DNA of 14,861 nt, taken from Bacillota bacterium (GTDB lineage Bacteria; Bacillota; Clostridia; Acetivibrionales; DTU013). The stretch covers positions 1 to 14,861 of the forward strand of contig JAEZMC010000147.1 in assembly GCA_023435805.1 (NCBI GenBank), read 5' to 3'. Each line of letters begins with the position of its first letter. The first letter of the stretch is position 1. The notes below the pieces were generated by a model that had not been told where the DNA came from, did not search any database, and saw only the letters and a program-made list of their open reading frames with translations. The position numbers were made by a program, and so were the translations under genes. Positions 6,439 through 13,996 of this stretch are shown here, in pieces.

Positions 6439-7941
6439 ATGGCATTTTATTATAACGAGCCATCCAGGACCTTCAGCGAATACCTGTTGCTGCCCAACCT
6501 TACAACAAAGGATTGCACTCCTCAAAATATCAATTTGCAAACCCCAATTGTGAAATTTAATAAAGGCGAAAAGGCTTCCATGCACATCAACATGCCGCTG
6601 GTATCGGCAATCATGCAGGCTGTTTCCGACTCGGGAATGGCAATTGAACTGGCAAGGTGCGGGGGCCTTTCTTTTATTTATGTTTCACAGCCAATTGAAC
6701 AGCAGGCGGAAATGGTTCGCAAGGTTAAAAAATACAAGGCGGGTTTTGTCGTGAGCGATTCAAACCTTAAGCCGGAGGACAGCCTTGCCGACGTCATTGC
6801 CTTAAAGGAAAAGACGGGGCACTCAACCATTGCTATAACCGAGGACGGTTCACCTACCGGGAAGCTGCTGGGTATAGTCACGAGCAGGGATTACAGAATC
6901 AGCAGGATGTCAACAGACAGGAAAATCAAGGAATTTATGACACCGTTCGAGTCCCTTATCTATGCAGAGGAAGGCATTACTCTTAAAGAAGCCAACGATA
7001 TGATCTGGGACCATAAGCTCAACTGCCTGCCCATCATCGACCGGAAACAGAATCTCGTGTATATGGTTTTCAGAAAGGATTATGACAGCCATAAGGAAAA
7101 CCCAACCGAGCTGCTGGATACCAGTAAAAGACTTATGACAGGAGCCGGGATCAATACGAGGGACTACACGGACAGGGTACCGGAGCTTGTAGAAGCAGGT
7201 GCGGATATTCTTTGCGTGGATTCATCTGATGGATATACGGAATATCAAAAGGAAACAATTGAATGGGTCAAGAAAGAGTATAACGGCGAAGTCAAAGTAG
7301 GCGGCGGTAATGTAGTTGATAAAGAGGGCTTCATGTATCTTGTCAACGCCGGGGCTGATTTTGTCAAAGTCGGTGTCGGAGGAGGCTCCATTTGTATCAC
7401 CCGGGAACAGAAGGGAATAGGCCGCGGACAGGCGACTGCGGTTATCGAGGTGGCCAGAGCCAGGGACGAGTATTATGAGAAAACCGGCATCTACGTTCCA
7501 ATATGTTCCGACGGCGGTATTGTTCATGACTACCATATGACGCTGGCCCTTGCCATGGGTGCCAATTTTATCATGCTTGGCAGATATTTCGCACGTTTTG
7601 ATGAAAGCCCGACCAGAAAACTGAAAATTGGCAACAATTTTGTTAAGGAATACTGGGGAGAGGGTTCCAACAGGGCGCGCAACTGGCAGAGATATGACAT
7701 GGGCGGCAAGCAGAAGCTGGACTTTGAGGAAGGTGTGGACTCTTACGTCCCCTATGCAGGTAAATTGAAGGATAACCTGGAGACGACACTGAGCAAACTA
7801 AAAGCTACCATGTGTACCTGCGGTGCACTTAACCTTGATGAACTCCACGCCAAAGCCCGTTTGACACTGGTTTCCTCCACCAGTATTATTGAAGGCGGCG
7901 CACACGATGTAATACTGAAGGACAACGAAACATCGGGCTGA
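6439..7941 (+). CDS. guaB: IMP dehydrogenase, Tritrichomonas-type
   Basis: Oxidises IMP to XMP with NAD+, the first committed step of GTP synthesis. The start ATG 6439 follows TAGGAGG (6424-6430). The 500-residue product has a TIM-barrel catalytic domain split by a pair of CBS domains (about 108-220). The active-site loop reads GVGGGSICITREQKGIGRGQ with nucleophile Cys319; the substrate Asp358 lies in CSDGGIVHD and the mobile flap holds Arg418-Tyr419 (ARNWQRYDMGG). From memory, these stretches and the N-terminus (YYNEPSRTFSEYLLLP) match the enzyme of the protozoan Tritrichomonas foetus closely, down to the same numbers for Cys319, Arg418 and Tyr419. This differs from the usual bacterial loop (GIGPGSICTTR). 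Lys310 and Glu431, residues linked to weak mycophenolic acid binding in T. foetus, are also present. The gene has its own promoter. Function as IMPDH is very likely; a second conventional guaB elsewhere cannot be excluded. Confidence 0.96.
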   Translation: MAFYYNEPSRTFSEYLLLPNLTTKDCTPQNINLQTPIVKFNKGEKASMHINMPLVSAIMQAVSDSGMAIELARCGGLSFIYVSQPIEQQAEMVRKVKKYKAGFVVSDSNLKPEDSLADVIALKEKTGHSTIAITEDGSPTGKLLGIVTSRDYRISRMSTDRKIKEFMTPFESLIYAEEGITLKEANDMIWDHKLNCLPIIDRKQNLVYMVFRKDYDSHKENPTELLDTSKRLMTGAGINTRDYTDRVPELVEAGADILCVDSSDGYTEYQKETIEWVKKEYNGEVKVGGGNVVDKEGFMYLVNAGADFVKVGVGGGSICITREQKGIGRGQATAVIEVARARDEYYEKTGIYVPICSDGGIVHDYHMTLALAMGANFIMLGRYFARFDESPTRKLKIGNNFVKEYWGEGSNRARNWQRYDMGGKQKLDFEEGVDSYVPYAGKLKDNLETTLSKLKATMCTCGALNLDELHAKARLTLVSSTSIIEGGAHDVILKDNETSG

Positions 7942-8021
7942 TAAATGCGGCTTTCATTTTGGGCATATTTCCTTCCTTCCATTAATAGTATTTACTGAAC
8001 AACATCCAGGAAGGTTGCAGA

Positions 8022-9026
8022 ATGTCCAAAATAGCATTGATTGTTTTTCAGGAAGAAAAAGCGCGTGGCGGCAGCAGGCTATTTACCGGATGGTCAGGCT
8101 TTTTAAAAACAAAAATAGGTACTGCGCTGTACTGCATATTAAATAAGAAGAAATTCAAAAACGGCATTCGAGAATTTGAGATCGAGCCTGGACAGGGTGG
8201 ATTATCAATTGGGATGCCGTTTTCTGTTTCTTTTCTCTCGAAGCTAAACAGACCCTATCTCGAACAGCGCATCACCAAATATTGCTCCGACCATGCCTGC
8301 AATTCATGCTATGTACCTGCAGCCGCGAAAAAACAGGGGTTTATGGCGAATACAACCTTCGACCTCCAGTTTGTCATTTTTAAAGCATTACTGGTGCCGA
8401 TACTGGATGTAATCTATTCAGAAAGCGGAATTCGCCTGGATCATCTGGATACGGCCATCGTTTCTTCGGACAATATGGATGAACTAGCTGTAGTCGTAGG
8501 ACAGGTCGAACCCTTTATGAGGTATATCAACATAGCCGCGGCAGACAAGGAAGCCGTAGAAGACAAGCTTTCAAGCATATGCATGGATTCCGGCATATCC
8601 ATATTTGTCAGCAGTGACGTTAAAGGCATTCTGAGAAATGCCGACCTGATCATTAATATGGATAAAGCTTTGACCCTGTCAAAATACCGAATAAAGTCCG
8701 GGTCGCTGGTATTCTGCTTTTCGAATGAGGAAAGGCAGAGGTTTCAAGGTGAGTACACCGTAATACGCGGTGTGGAGTATACATTCCCGGAAAATCAGTA
8801 TGAAGTATTTGATAAGGAAACCAGGCAAAATTTCTCCAAAGCGGAGCTGACGGAAATGCTAACAGTTTGCAGGGCAGGGCTTCCAAAGGAGGCATATTAC
8901 AATGCTGTTTCTGCAGGTGCCGTTCTGAAGGTTTTTCGAGAAAGTCAATGCCGGATAACAGGCTTTCAAGGCAGGAGGGGAGTACTGAAGGTGGAAAACA
9001 TACTTAAAACGATAAGAATAGGATGA
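8022..9026 (+). CDS. Uncharacterised protein, 334 aa, with a Cys/His cluster and a possible Rossmann-like C-terminal half
   Basis: I do not recognise the family. The start ATG 8022 follows AGGAAGG (8008-8014). No signal peptide or clear membrane segment is visible, so it is probably cytosolic. Residues 88-96 read CSDHACNSC, a C-x2-H-x-C-x2-C cluster that could bind a metal, inside KYC...CYVPAAAKK. The middle and C-terminal part (about 140-240) alternates strands and helices (DTAIVSSDN, YINIAAAD, ISIFVSS, ADLIINM), resembling a Rossmann-type fold without a GxGxxG motif. The ADLIINM end is reminiscent of dehydrogenases of the shikimate/glutamyl-tRNA reductase sort, but this is only a resemblance. 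It lies 80 bases after the IMPDH gene with no terminator between, so it may be co-transcribed with it. Three downstream features (gap, strong promoter, greA) mark it as the last gene of that unit. Confidence 0.75.
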   Translation: MSKIALIVFQEEKARGGSRLFTGWSGFLKTKIGTALYCILNKKKFKNGIREFEIEPGQGGLSIGMPFSVSFLSKLNRPYLEQRITKYCSDHACNSCYVPAAAKKQGFMANTTFDLQFVIFKALLVPILDVIYSESGIRLDHLDTAIVSSDNMDELAVVVGQVEPFMRYINIAAADKEAVEDKLSSICMDSGISIFVSSDVKGILRNADLIINMDKALTLSKYRIKSGSLVFCFSNEERQRFQGEYTVIRGVEYTFPENQYEVFDKETRQNFSKAELTEMLTVCRAGLPKEAYYNAVSAGAVLKVFRESQCRITGFQGRRGVLKVENILKTIRIG

Positions 9027-9084
9027 TGTTGAAATCACTATTCAAAGCGTCATTGCTCAAATGTTGAATTGTACCATACCCTTA

Positions 9085-9113
9085 TTGACAATAAAAGAGT
9101 TGTATTCTATAAT
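9085..9113 (+). promoter_or_regulatory. Consensus SigA promoter upstream of greA
   Basis: A perfect -35 TTGACA (9085-9090) and a perfect -10 TATAAT (9108-9113) have the ideal 17-base spacing. The predicted start near 9120 gives a greA leader of about 150 bases. It is the strongest promoter in the window and probably drives greA and perhaps lysS and its followers. Confidence 0.93.
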
Positions 9114-9148
9114 TATAAAAACTAAGAGTGGATTTGTGTTTATTTTCG

Positions 9149-9213
9149 AGCACTGTAAATAATATCCAGTGCTATTTATATGTATTCTGCTTCATTGCCA
9201 ATGCTACAGAATA
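9149..9213 (+). promoter_or_regulatory. Two hairpins in the greA leader
   Basis: Hairpin one pairs AGCACTG (9149-9155) with CAGTGCT (9167-9173), seven perfect pairs. Hairpin two pairs TATTCTG (9183-9189) with CAGAATA (9207-9213), with an inner CATT/AATG stem (9193-9203). Neither is followed by a T-tract, so they do not look like terminators. Their role is unknown; mRNA stability or autoregulation of greA are options. Confidence 0.4.
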
Positions 9214-9272
9214 AATACGGGCTAAATGCATATATTATCAACACAAAATTTTAGGTAAAGGAGAGGCTCCAA

Positions 9273-9749
9273 ATGGCAGGTAAAGAAGTCATATTGACTT
9301 ATGAGGGCTTGAAGAAACTGGAAGAAGAGCTCGAACTGTTAAGAGGTCCCAAAAGGATGGAGATAAAAGAGAGAATCAAGGTAGCTCTTTCATTCGGGGA
9401 CATTTCCGAAAATTCGGAATATGATGAAGCCAAAAATGAACAGGCTTATGTTGAAGGAAGAATAGCGCAGCTGGAATCCATGCTGAAGCATGCAAGAGTA
9501 ATAGATGAAGAGGATGTAAGCACGGACAAGGTCACGATCGGTTCCAAGGTAAGGCTGCTGGATATGGAATTTAATGAGGAGATCGTATATACTATTGTGG
9601 GATCTACGGAAGCAAATCCCGCGCGCTTTAAGATATCCAACGAATCTCCTGTGGGAAGCGCCCTGATGCACAAAAAGAAGGGAAATGTTGTGGAAGTGGC
9701 GGTTCCGGACGGTGTTCTGAAATTCAAAATATTGAAAATCGAAAAATAA
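9273..9749 (+). CDS. greA: Transcription elongation factor GreA
   Basis: Rescues backtracked RNA polymerase by stimulating cleavage of the nascent RNA through the secondary channel. The 158-residue length is standard. The N-terminal coiled coil (about 1-75) carries the tip GDISENSEYDEAKNEQ; Asp43 and Glu46 match the Mg-coordinating acidic pair of the family (Asp41/Glu44 in E. coli). The C-terminal FKBP-like globular domain (about 80-158) contains IGSKVRLLD, YTIVGSTEANP, ISNESPVGSAL and KKKGNVVEVAVP. The ribosome binding site is AAAGGAGAGG (9257-9266). It is followed by lysS after 161 bases, a common greA-lysS order in Firmicutes. Confidence 0.98.
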   Translation: MAGKEVILTYEGLKKLEEELELLRGPKRMEIKERIKVALSFGDISENSEYDEAKNEQAYVEGRIAQLESMLKHARVIDEEDVSTDKVTIGSKVRLLDMEFNEEIVYTIVGSTEANPARFKISNESPVGSALMHKKKGNVVEVAVPDGVLKFKILKIEK

Positions 9750-9804
9750 GAGTTTTACAGCTTTAATTGGAGAATAATTTAATATATAATAAATAATGAT
9801 TATG

Positions 9805-9835
9805 AATAACAGTTTGCAGCGTGTAAACTGTTATT
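9805..9835. terminator. Perfect 11-bp hairpin between greA and lysS
   Basis: AATAACAGTTT (9805-9815) and AAACTGTTATT (9825-9835) are perfect inverted repeats with a 9-base loop. The stem is AT-rich and is followed by CTTAC, not a T-run, so it is at best a partial terminator. It could also be an operator or a processing site that separates greA and lysS expression. Confidence 0.4.
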
Positions 9836-9910
9836 CTTACATAAACAGCATTTCAGCACAGAAGGCGCAAAGTCTGCAGCTGATATGCCAGACAAACAGG
9901 AGGTTCGTGA

Positions 9911-11404
9911 ATGGCAGACAACATAGATGCTAACCAGGACATAAATGATTTGAATGAAATCCTCAAAGTAAGAAGGATGAAGCTGCAAGAACTTCAACAG
10001 AGCGGAAAGGATCCTTTCAGGATCATCAAATACGATGTAACGCATAATACTAAGGAGATACTCGACGGTTTTGACAGTCTTGAAGGCACGAAGGTCTCCG
10101 TCGCCGGCAGGCTGATGTCGAAAAGAGGCATGGGCAAGGCCAGTTTCTGTGATTTGCAGGACCGTGAGGCAAAAATACAGTTATATGTGAAAATAGATGA
10201 TGTCGGTGCAGAGACATATGAAGATTTTAAGAAATATGATATAGGAGACCTTGTCGGTGTTACGGGTACGGTTTTCAGAACCCATAAGGGCGAGATATCC
10301 ATTAAAACCGAGAGCGTTCTGCTGCTGGCAAAGTCTTTGCAGCCCCTGCCGGAAAAATGGCATGGCTTGAAGGATGTTGACCTGCGCTATAGACAAAGGT
10401 ATGTGGACTTGATCATCAACCCTGAAGTAAGAAAGACTTTTATCTTAAGGAGCAAAATACTGAAGGGGATCAGAAGGTTCCTTGACGAAAGAGGCTTCCT
10501 GGAAGTGGACACGCCCATACTGAATACCATACCCGGCGGAGCTTCGGCCAAACCGTTCGTTACCCATCACAACACACTTGACCTGGATCTTTATTTGAGA
10601 ATAGCTCCCGAGCTATATTTGAAGCGTCTGATCGTCGGCGGTATGGAGAAGGTTTATGAAATGGGCAGAATGTTCAGGAACGAAGGAATGTCCATCAAGC
10701 ATAACCCTGAGTTTACCATGATGGAGGTCTATGAAGCGTATAATGATTACAAGGGTATGATGGAGCTTACCGAATCGCTTATATCCACTGTCGCGGAAGA
10801 TGCTCTTGGAACCACAAAGATTACTTACCAGGGTCAGGAAATAGATCTGACGCCTCCATGGACCAGAATGACCATGAGAGAGGCTGTGTTACAATACTCC
10901 GGTGTGGATTTTGACACGGTTGGAAGTGATGAGGAAGCCCGGAATATTGCCAGAAACAAGAAGCTGCATGTAGATAATAAAATGTCAAAGGGAGAAGTCA
11001 TGAGCCTTATGTTCGAGGAGCTGGCAGAGGAACATATGATTCAGCCGACCTTCATTACCGACTACCCTGTAGAAATTTCACCGCTGACCAAAAGAAAACC
11101 GGACAGACCCGATCTGACCGAAAGATTTGAATTGTTTATAACCGGAAGAGAAATGGCAAATGCCTATTCCGAATTGAATGACCCAATCGATCAGAAAGAA
11201 AGATTCCTGCAGCAGGTGAAAAAGAGGGAAGCCGGAGATGACGAAGCCAATATGATGGATGATGATTTCGTTAATGCACTGGAATACGGCATGCCCCCTA
11301 CAGGCGGCCTTGGCATAGGCATAGACAGGTTGATCATGCTGCTTACGGATTCCTACTCCATAAGGGATATATTGCTTTTCCCCACAATGAAACCAAGAGA
11401 TTGA
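9911..11404 (+). CDS. lysS: Lysyl-tRNA synthetase, class II
   Basis: Charges tRNA-Lys with lysine using ATP in the cytosol. The start ATG 9911 follows AGGAGG (9898-9903). The 497-residue product has the N-terminal OB-fold anticodon-binding domain (about 60-145: VSVAGRLMSKRGMGKASF, AKIQLYV) and a class II catalytic core. Motif 1 is the KGIRRFLDERGFLEVDTPIL region. Motif 2 is FRNEGMSIKHNPEF with Arg256 and Glu258. Motif 3 is GLGIGIDRLIMLL with Arg473, and the product ends with the typical RDILLFPTMKP. Length and motifs are complete. No T-box leader is visible in the 161 bases upstream. The J-domain-like gene follows after 16 bases, so the two are probably in one operon. Confidence 0.98.
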   Translation: MADNIDANQDINDLNEILKVRRMKLQELQQSGKDPFRIIKYDVTHNTKEILDGFDSLEGTKVSVAGRLMSKRGMGKASFCDLQDREAKIQLYVKIDDVGAETYEDFKKYDIGDLVGVTGTVFRTHKGEISIKTESVLLLAKSLQPLPEKWHGLKDVDLRYRQRYVDLIINPEVRKTFILRSKILKGIRRFLDERGFLEVDTPILNTIPGGASAKPFVTHHNTLDLDLYLRIAPELYLKRLIVGGMEKVYEMGRMFRNEGMSIKHNPEFTMMEVYEAYNDYKGMMELTESLISTVAEDALGTTKITYQGQEIDLTPPWTRMTMREAVLQYSGVDFDTVGSDEEARNIARNKKLHVDNKMSKGEVMSLMFEELAEEHMIQPTFITDYPVEISPLTKRKPDRPDLTERFELFITGREMANAYSELNDPIDQKERFLQQVKKREAGDDEANMMDDDFVNALEYGMPPTGGLGIGIDRLIMLLTDSYSIRDILLFPTMKPRD

Positions 11405-11420
11405 TGTAAACGGGGGATAC

Positions 11421-12392
11421 ATGATGGACAAAAAGGAAGCCAGGTTGATTCTTGGCGTTACAAAGGAAACAAGCCGGAATGATATTGAAAGAAAATATTC
11501 CATACTTCTGAAAAAGCACAGGATGACAGGCAGGAAGCTTGACGATGAAGAAGCAGAGAATACCGATGCTCCGGACAATATCGAAACAGCCGGAGATGCG
11601 GCTGATGCCCGTAATTTGGAGAAGAAGCAGGAGGAGCTTGACTTTGACCGCATAACACAAGCCTATAATATTCTTATGGGCTATGAAGTCACGATAAAGG
11701 AGGAACCTCCCAGCAAAGCGGCGCCATTACTGAAAAAGGCTGGCATTGACGAGAAAAAGGCAAGGAATTTTTTCTATTATTATAAATACCATCTCATCGC
11801 CGTCCTTGCAGTGGTCGTATCGGTCGTATTTATTGTAAAAGGATGCGTGACGAGGGTAGAACCTGACTTCACCACAGCTTTTATCGGCAATATCAGCTAT
11901 TCCGACACGGATAAGCTGAAGAGCGCCATTCAGGCAAATGTTCCTGAGATTAAAGAGCCTGGATTTGATGGAGCCTTCCTTGTGGACGGCGATATGAACG
12001 AGCAGCAGTATGCGATGGTAATGAAGGCAACAATATTATTTGCAGCCGGCGGTATAGACCTGTTCGTCATGGACAAGGTCAATTTCGAAAAGTATGCCAA
12101 AAACGGCGCATTTGTCAGTCTGGATGAAATAGCGCCCAGGTTGGGCGTGGACATGGAAAAGAACAAGGACTACATTCTAAGTGTGGAAGAGCCGTCTGAT
12201 GAAACTGGGGACGGCGCAGCAGAGAAAGCTCCGAAGGAACCCGCCCAAGAACATCTATATGGAATTGACATATCAAACAGTAAGGTATTGAAAGAGTCCG
12301 GAGTATTGGGCAATGAAATGATTGCCGCTATTTATATAAATGGCAAACAAACGGATAAAGCTATAAAGTTACTGGAATTTCTACTGAAATAA
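11421..12392 (+). CDS. Membrane protein with a degenerate N-terminal J-domain and an extracytoplasmic domain
   Basis: A 323-residue protein. The ATG at 11424 has better spacing from GGGGGA (11412-11417) than the one at 11421, so the true start could be one codon later. Residues 5 to about 95 resemble a J-domain (ARLILGV, then DIERKYSILLKKH, then FDRITQAYNILMGYEV). The HPD signature needed to stimulate DnaK is replaced by His33-Arg34-Met35, and an acidic linker of about 40 residues is inserted before the last helix. One membrane helix follows at about 125-143 (LIAVLAVVVSVVFIVKGCV). The rest, about 144-323, should lie outside and shows a solute-binding-protein-like pattern (FTTAFIGNIS, IDLFVMDKVNFEKYAKNGAFVSLDEI, GNEMIAAIYIN). 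It lies between lysS and the partner-switching genes. Its function is unknown; it may be a membrane adaptor. Confidence 0.8.
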   Translation: MMDKKEARLILGVTKETSRNDIERKYSILLKKHRMTGRKLDDEEAENTDAPDNIETAGDAADARNLEKKQEELDFDRITQAYNILMGYEVTIKEEPPSKAAPLLKKAGIDEKKARNFFYYYKYHLIAVLAVVVSVVFIVKGCVTRVEPDFTTAFIGNISYSDTDKLKSAIQANVPEIKEPGFDGAFLVDGDMNEQQYAMVMKATILFAAGGIDLFVMDKVNFEKYAKNGAFVSLDEIAPRLGVDMEKNKDYILSVEEPSDETGDGAAEKAPKEPAQEHLYGIDISNSKVLKESGVLGNEMIAAIYINGKQTDKAIKLLEFLLK

Positions 12393-12412
12393 TGATGATG
12401 GGGGGCATATAA

Positions 12413-12727
12413 ATGTCTAGCGAACTAATATTAAAGGAAGAATATTTGTCCGGAGAGGCCAAGGTATTTGTTTCCGGAGAGGTTGATATCTATACGGCTC
12501 AACAATTCAAGGACAAGCTGTACAATATTGTTGACAACAGCAGCAATGACCTGGTTATCGACTGCAGCGGCTTAAACTATATTGACAGCACAGGCCTGGG
12601 CATATTTGTAGGTGTCTTGAAAAAAACCAAGCTGGCTGGCAGAAGTATTCGTGTTGAGAATATCAAGGACAATATCAGGAAATTATTCATCATTACAGGT
12701 TTGGACAAGTTGTTCAATATCCATTGA
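12413..12727 (+). CDS. STAS-domain anti-sigma factor antagonist (RsbV/SpoIIAA type)
   Basis: An anti-anti-sigma factor that, when unphosphorylated, binds an RsbW-type anti-sigma factor and frees the sigma factor. The 104 residues form a single STAS domain. The signature DCSGLNYIDSTGLGIFVG contains the phosphorylatable Ser59, equivalent to Ser56 of RsbV and Ser58 of SpoIIAA. The end (RVENIKDNIRKLFIITGLDKLFNI) is typical of the family. The ribosome binding site is GGGGGG (12400-12405), and the gene starts 20 bases after the preceding stop. Order with the next two genes (antagonist, anti-sigma, sigma) is the classic partner-switching order. Because the sigma factor looks more like SigB than SigF, RsbV is the closer analogue. 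Confidence 0.93.
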   Translation: MSSELILKEEYLSGEAKVFVSGEVDIYTAQQFKDKLYNIVDNSSNDLVIDCSGLNYIDSTGLGIFVGVLKKTKLAGRSIRVENIKDNIRKLFIITGLDKLFNIH

Positions 12728-12740
12728 GAGAATAAGCCCG

Positions 12741-12764
12741 GTTTACATTCACGGAAAGACGTAT
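12741..12764 (+). promoter_or_regulatory. Possible SigB-type promoter between the STAS and anti-sigma genes
   Basis: GTTTAC (12741-12746) resembles the SigB -35 GTTTAA. ACGTAT (12759-12764) resembles GGGTAT at a 12-base spacing, with two mismatches. The AGGTAT at 12773-12778 is a better -10 but sits too far away. If real, the sigma factor could drive its own gene. The match is weak. Confidence 0.25.
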
Positions 12765-12795
12765 TATTTTGTAGGTATATAAAGGAGCGATTAAA

Positions 12796-13197
12796 ATGGT
12801 ATCATCGGACAGAATTGAGATGCTGCTGCCTTGCAAAGCTGAATATGTTAGCGTAGCCAGACTTACGGTATCCGGAATAGCAAGCAGGATCGGTTTTGAT
12901 ATTGAAACTGTTGAAGATATCAAGGTGGCGGTCTCGGAAGTGTGCAGCAGAATTATCAGCGCAACAGACTGCCAGGATTGCCATTATACGATATTATTCG
13001 AAATCTTTGCAGATAAATTGGTAATAGCATTTACATCTGACATGGAAAAGGTAAAATGTATTTTCGACAGTGATGATGACGGCCTCGGGATGTCCATTAT
13101 CACCGCGTTCATGGATAAGGTGGAATTCTGTCTTGAAAACAATTACATTCTTACTATGACAAAAACGTTTGAGGTGATTTCCGACGATGGAATATAA
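12796..13197 (+). CDS. RsbW-like anti-sigma factor with a degenerate ATP site
   Basis: A 133-residue GHKL-fold protein of the RsbW/SpoIIAB family; CKAEYVSVARLTVSGIASRIGF and VEDIKVAVSEVC match RsbW well. The family's ATP site is damaged. In the N box (AVSEVCSRII) Glu48 is present but the Mg-chelating Asn, expected four residues later, is Arg52. In the G1 box the expected D-x-G-x-G reads Asp82-Met-Glu-Lys-Val, keeping only the Asp. The G2 region is present as DGLGMSI with ITAFMDKVEF. It may therefore bind its sigma factor without phosphorylating the STAS partner. The ribosome binding site is AAAGGAGCG. The stop overlaps the sigma gene start by 11 bases, suggesting coupled translation and tight stoichiometry with that sigma factor. 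It has five cysteines, more than usual for this family. Confidence 0.85.
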   Translation: MVSSDRIEMLLPCKAEYVSVARLTVSGIASRIGFDIETVEDIKVAVSEVCSRIISATDCQDCHYTILFEIFADKLVIAFTSDMEKVKCIFDSDDDGLGMSIITAFMDKVEFCLENNYILTMTKTFEVISDDGI

Positions 13198-13948
13198 TCT
13201 TGAAACACCGGTAGTAAAAGAATTGGAAGATACCGATGCGCTTTTTGCCAGATATAGTATTGACAGGGACATCACCAGCAGGAATGAACTTGTTAAACGA
13301 TATATATATCTGGCCGAAATCATATCGAAGAAATTCCTTAACAGGGGAGTAGATTACGAAGATATTTACCAGGTAGCATGTATTGCGCTCATAAAAGCTG
13401 TTGAGCGTTTCAGCCCTGATAAAGGTTTTAAATTCGTCAGCTTTGCTACGCCTACAATTGTCGGTGAGATCAAAAGATACTTCAGAGATAAAAGTTCCGC
13501 GATAAGAATCCCCAGGCGGATATACGAAGTGTATCAAAAAGTCAACCTTGCCAGGGACCAGCTCTCACAAGAGCTGCACAGAACACCCAGAGTAGATGAG
13601 ATAGCAGCCTATTTGAAGATCAGAGAGGAGACAGTCCTCGAAATTATCGAATCCTGGAATGCCTACAATATGCAATCCTTTGACCAGAATGCGTTCAACG
13701 ACGATGACTTGGAACTGCATGAAACCATCGGTGGCGATGATGCCACTTTTGAGAGAATAGAAAACAGGGATTTCCTGGAGAAAAGTCTGAACAAATTTAA
13801 CGACGCTGAAAAAGAATTCATACGCATGCGTTATTTCAGCCGTAAAACCCAGAAGGAAATAGCCGATAAAATGGGTGTTTCGCAAATGTATGTTTCAAGA
13901 CTTGAACGTAAGGTTCTCGAAAAATTCCGGAATATGCTGGCCAAATGA
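13187..13948 (+). CDS. RNA polymerase sigma factor, SigB/SigF/SigG family, closest to SigB
   Basis: A 253-residue group 3 sigma-70 factor that would direct RNA polymerase to stress or development genes. Region 2 (about 33-113) reads NELVKRYIYLAEII, DIYQVACIALIKAVERF and FVSFATPTIVGEIKRYFRD. It continues IRIPRRI, like PRRI of Bacillus SigB rather than the corresponding part of SigF. Region 3 (about 115-160) has LARDQLSQELHRTPRVDEIAAYL. Region 4 (about 200-250) carries the helix-turn-helix KTQKEIADKMGVSQMYVSRLERK. There is no region 1.1. It starts inside the 3' end of the RsbW-like gene (11-base overlap), so translation is probably coupled. The STAS, RsbW and sigma order is like rsbV-rsbW-sigB and spoIIA. 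What activates it cannot be told from the sequence. It is not SigF by motif comparison, but a developmental role is not excluded. Confidence 0.94.
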   Translation: MEYNLETPVVKELEDTDALFARYSIDRDITSRNELVKRYIYLAEIISKKFLNRGVDYEDIYQVACIALIKAVERFSPDKGFKFVSFATPTIVGEIKRYFRDKSSAIRIPRRIYEVYQKVNLARDQLSQELHRTPRVDEIAAYLKIREETVLEIIESWNAYNMQSFDQNAFNDDDLELHETIGGDDATFERIENRDFLEKSLNKFNDAEKEFIRMRYFSRKTQKEIADKMGVSQMYVSRLERKVLEKFRNMLAK

Positions 13949-13972
13949 TTTGGAATAATTATACAGATGGCT

Positions 13973-13995
13973 AAAACTGCATGTTTATCAGTTTT
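13973..13995 (+). terminator. Weak terminator-like hairpin after the sigma gene
   Basis: AAAACTG (13973-13979) pairs with CAGTTTT (13989-13995), with a 9-base loop and a following T. It is AT-rich, so termination would be partial. Confidence 0.35.
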
Positions 13996-13996
13996 T

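Noticed and set aside
9750..9910. T-box leader for lysS
   Set aside because: Only 161 bases, no T-box core (TGGNACCGCG) and no typical antiterminator; just one AT-rich hairpin.
12413..13948. The spoIIA operon (spoIIAA-spoIIAB-sigF)
   Set aside because: The gene order fits, but the sigma factor motifs (PTIVGEIKRYFRDK, IPRRI, SQMYVSRLERK) resemble SigB more than SigF, and the anti-sigma protein lacks SpoIIAB ATP-site residues.
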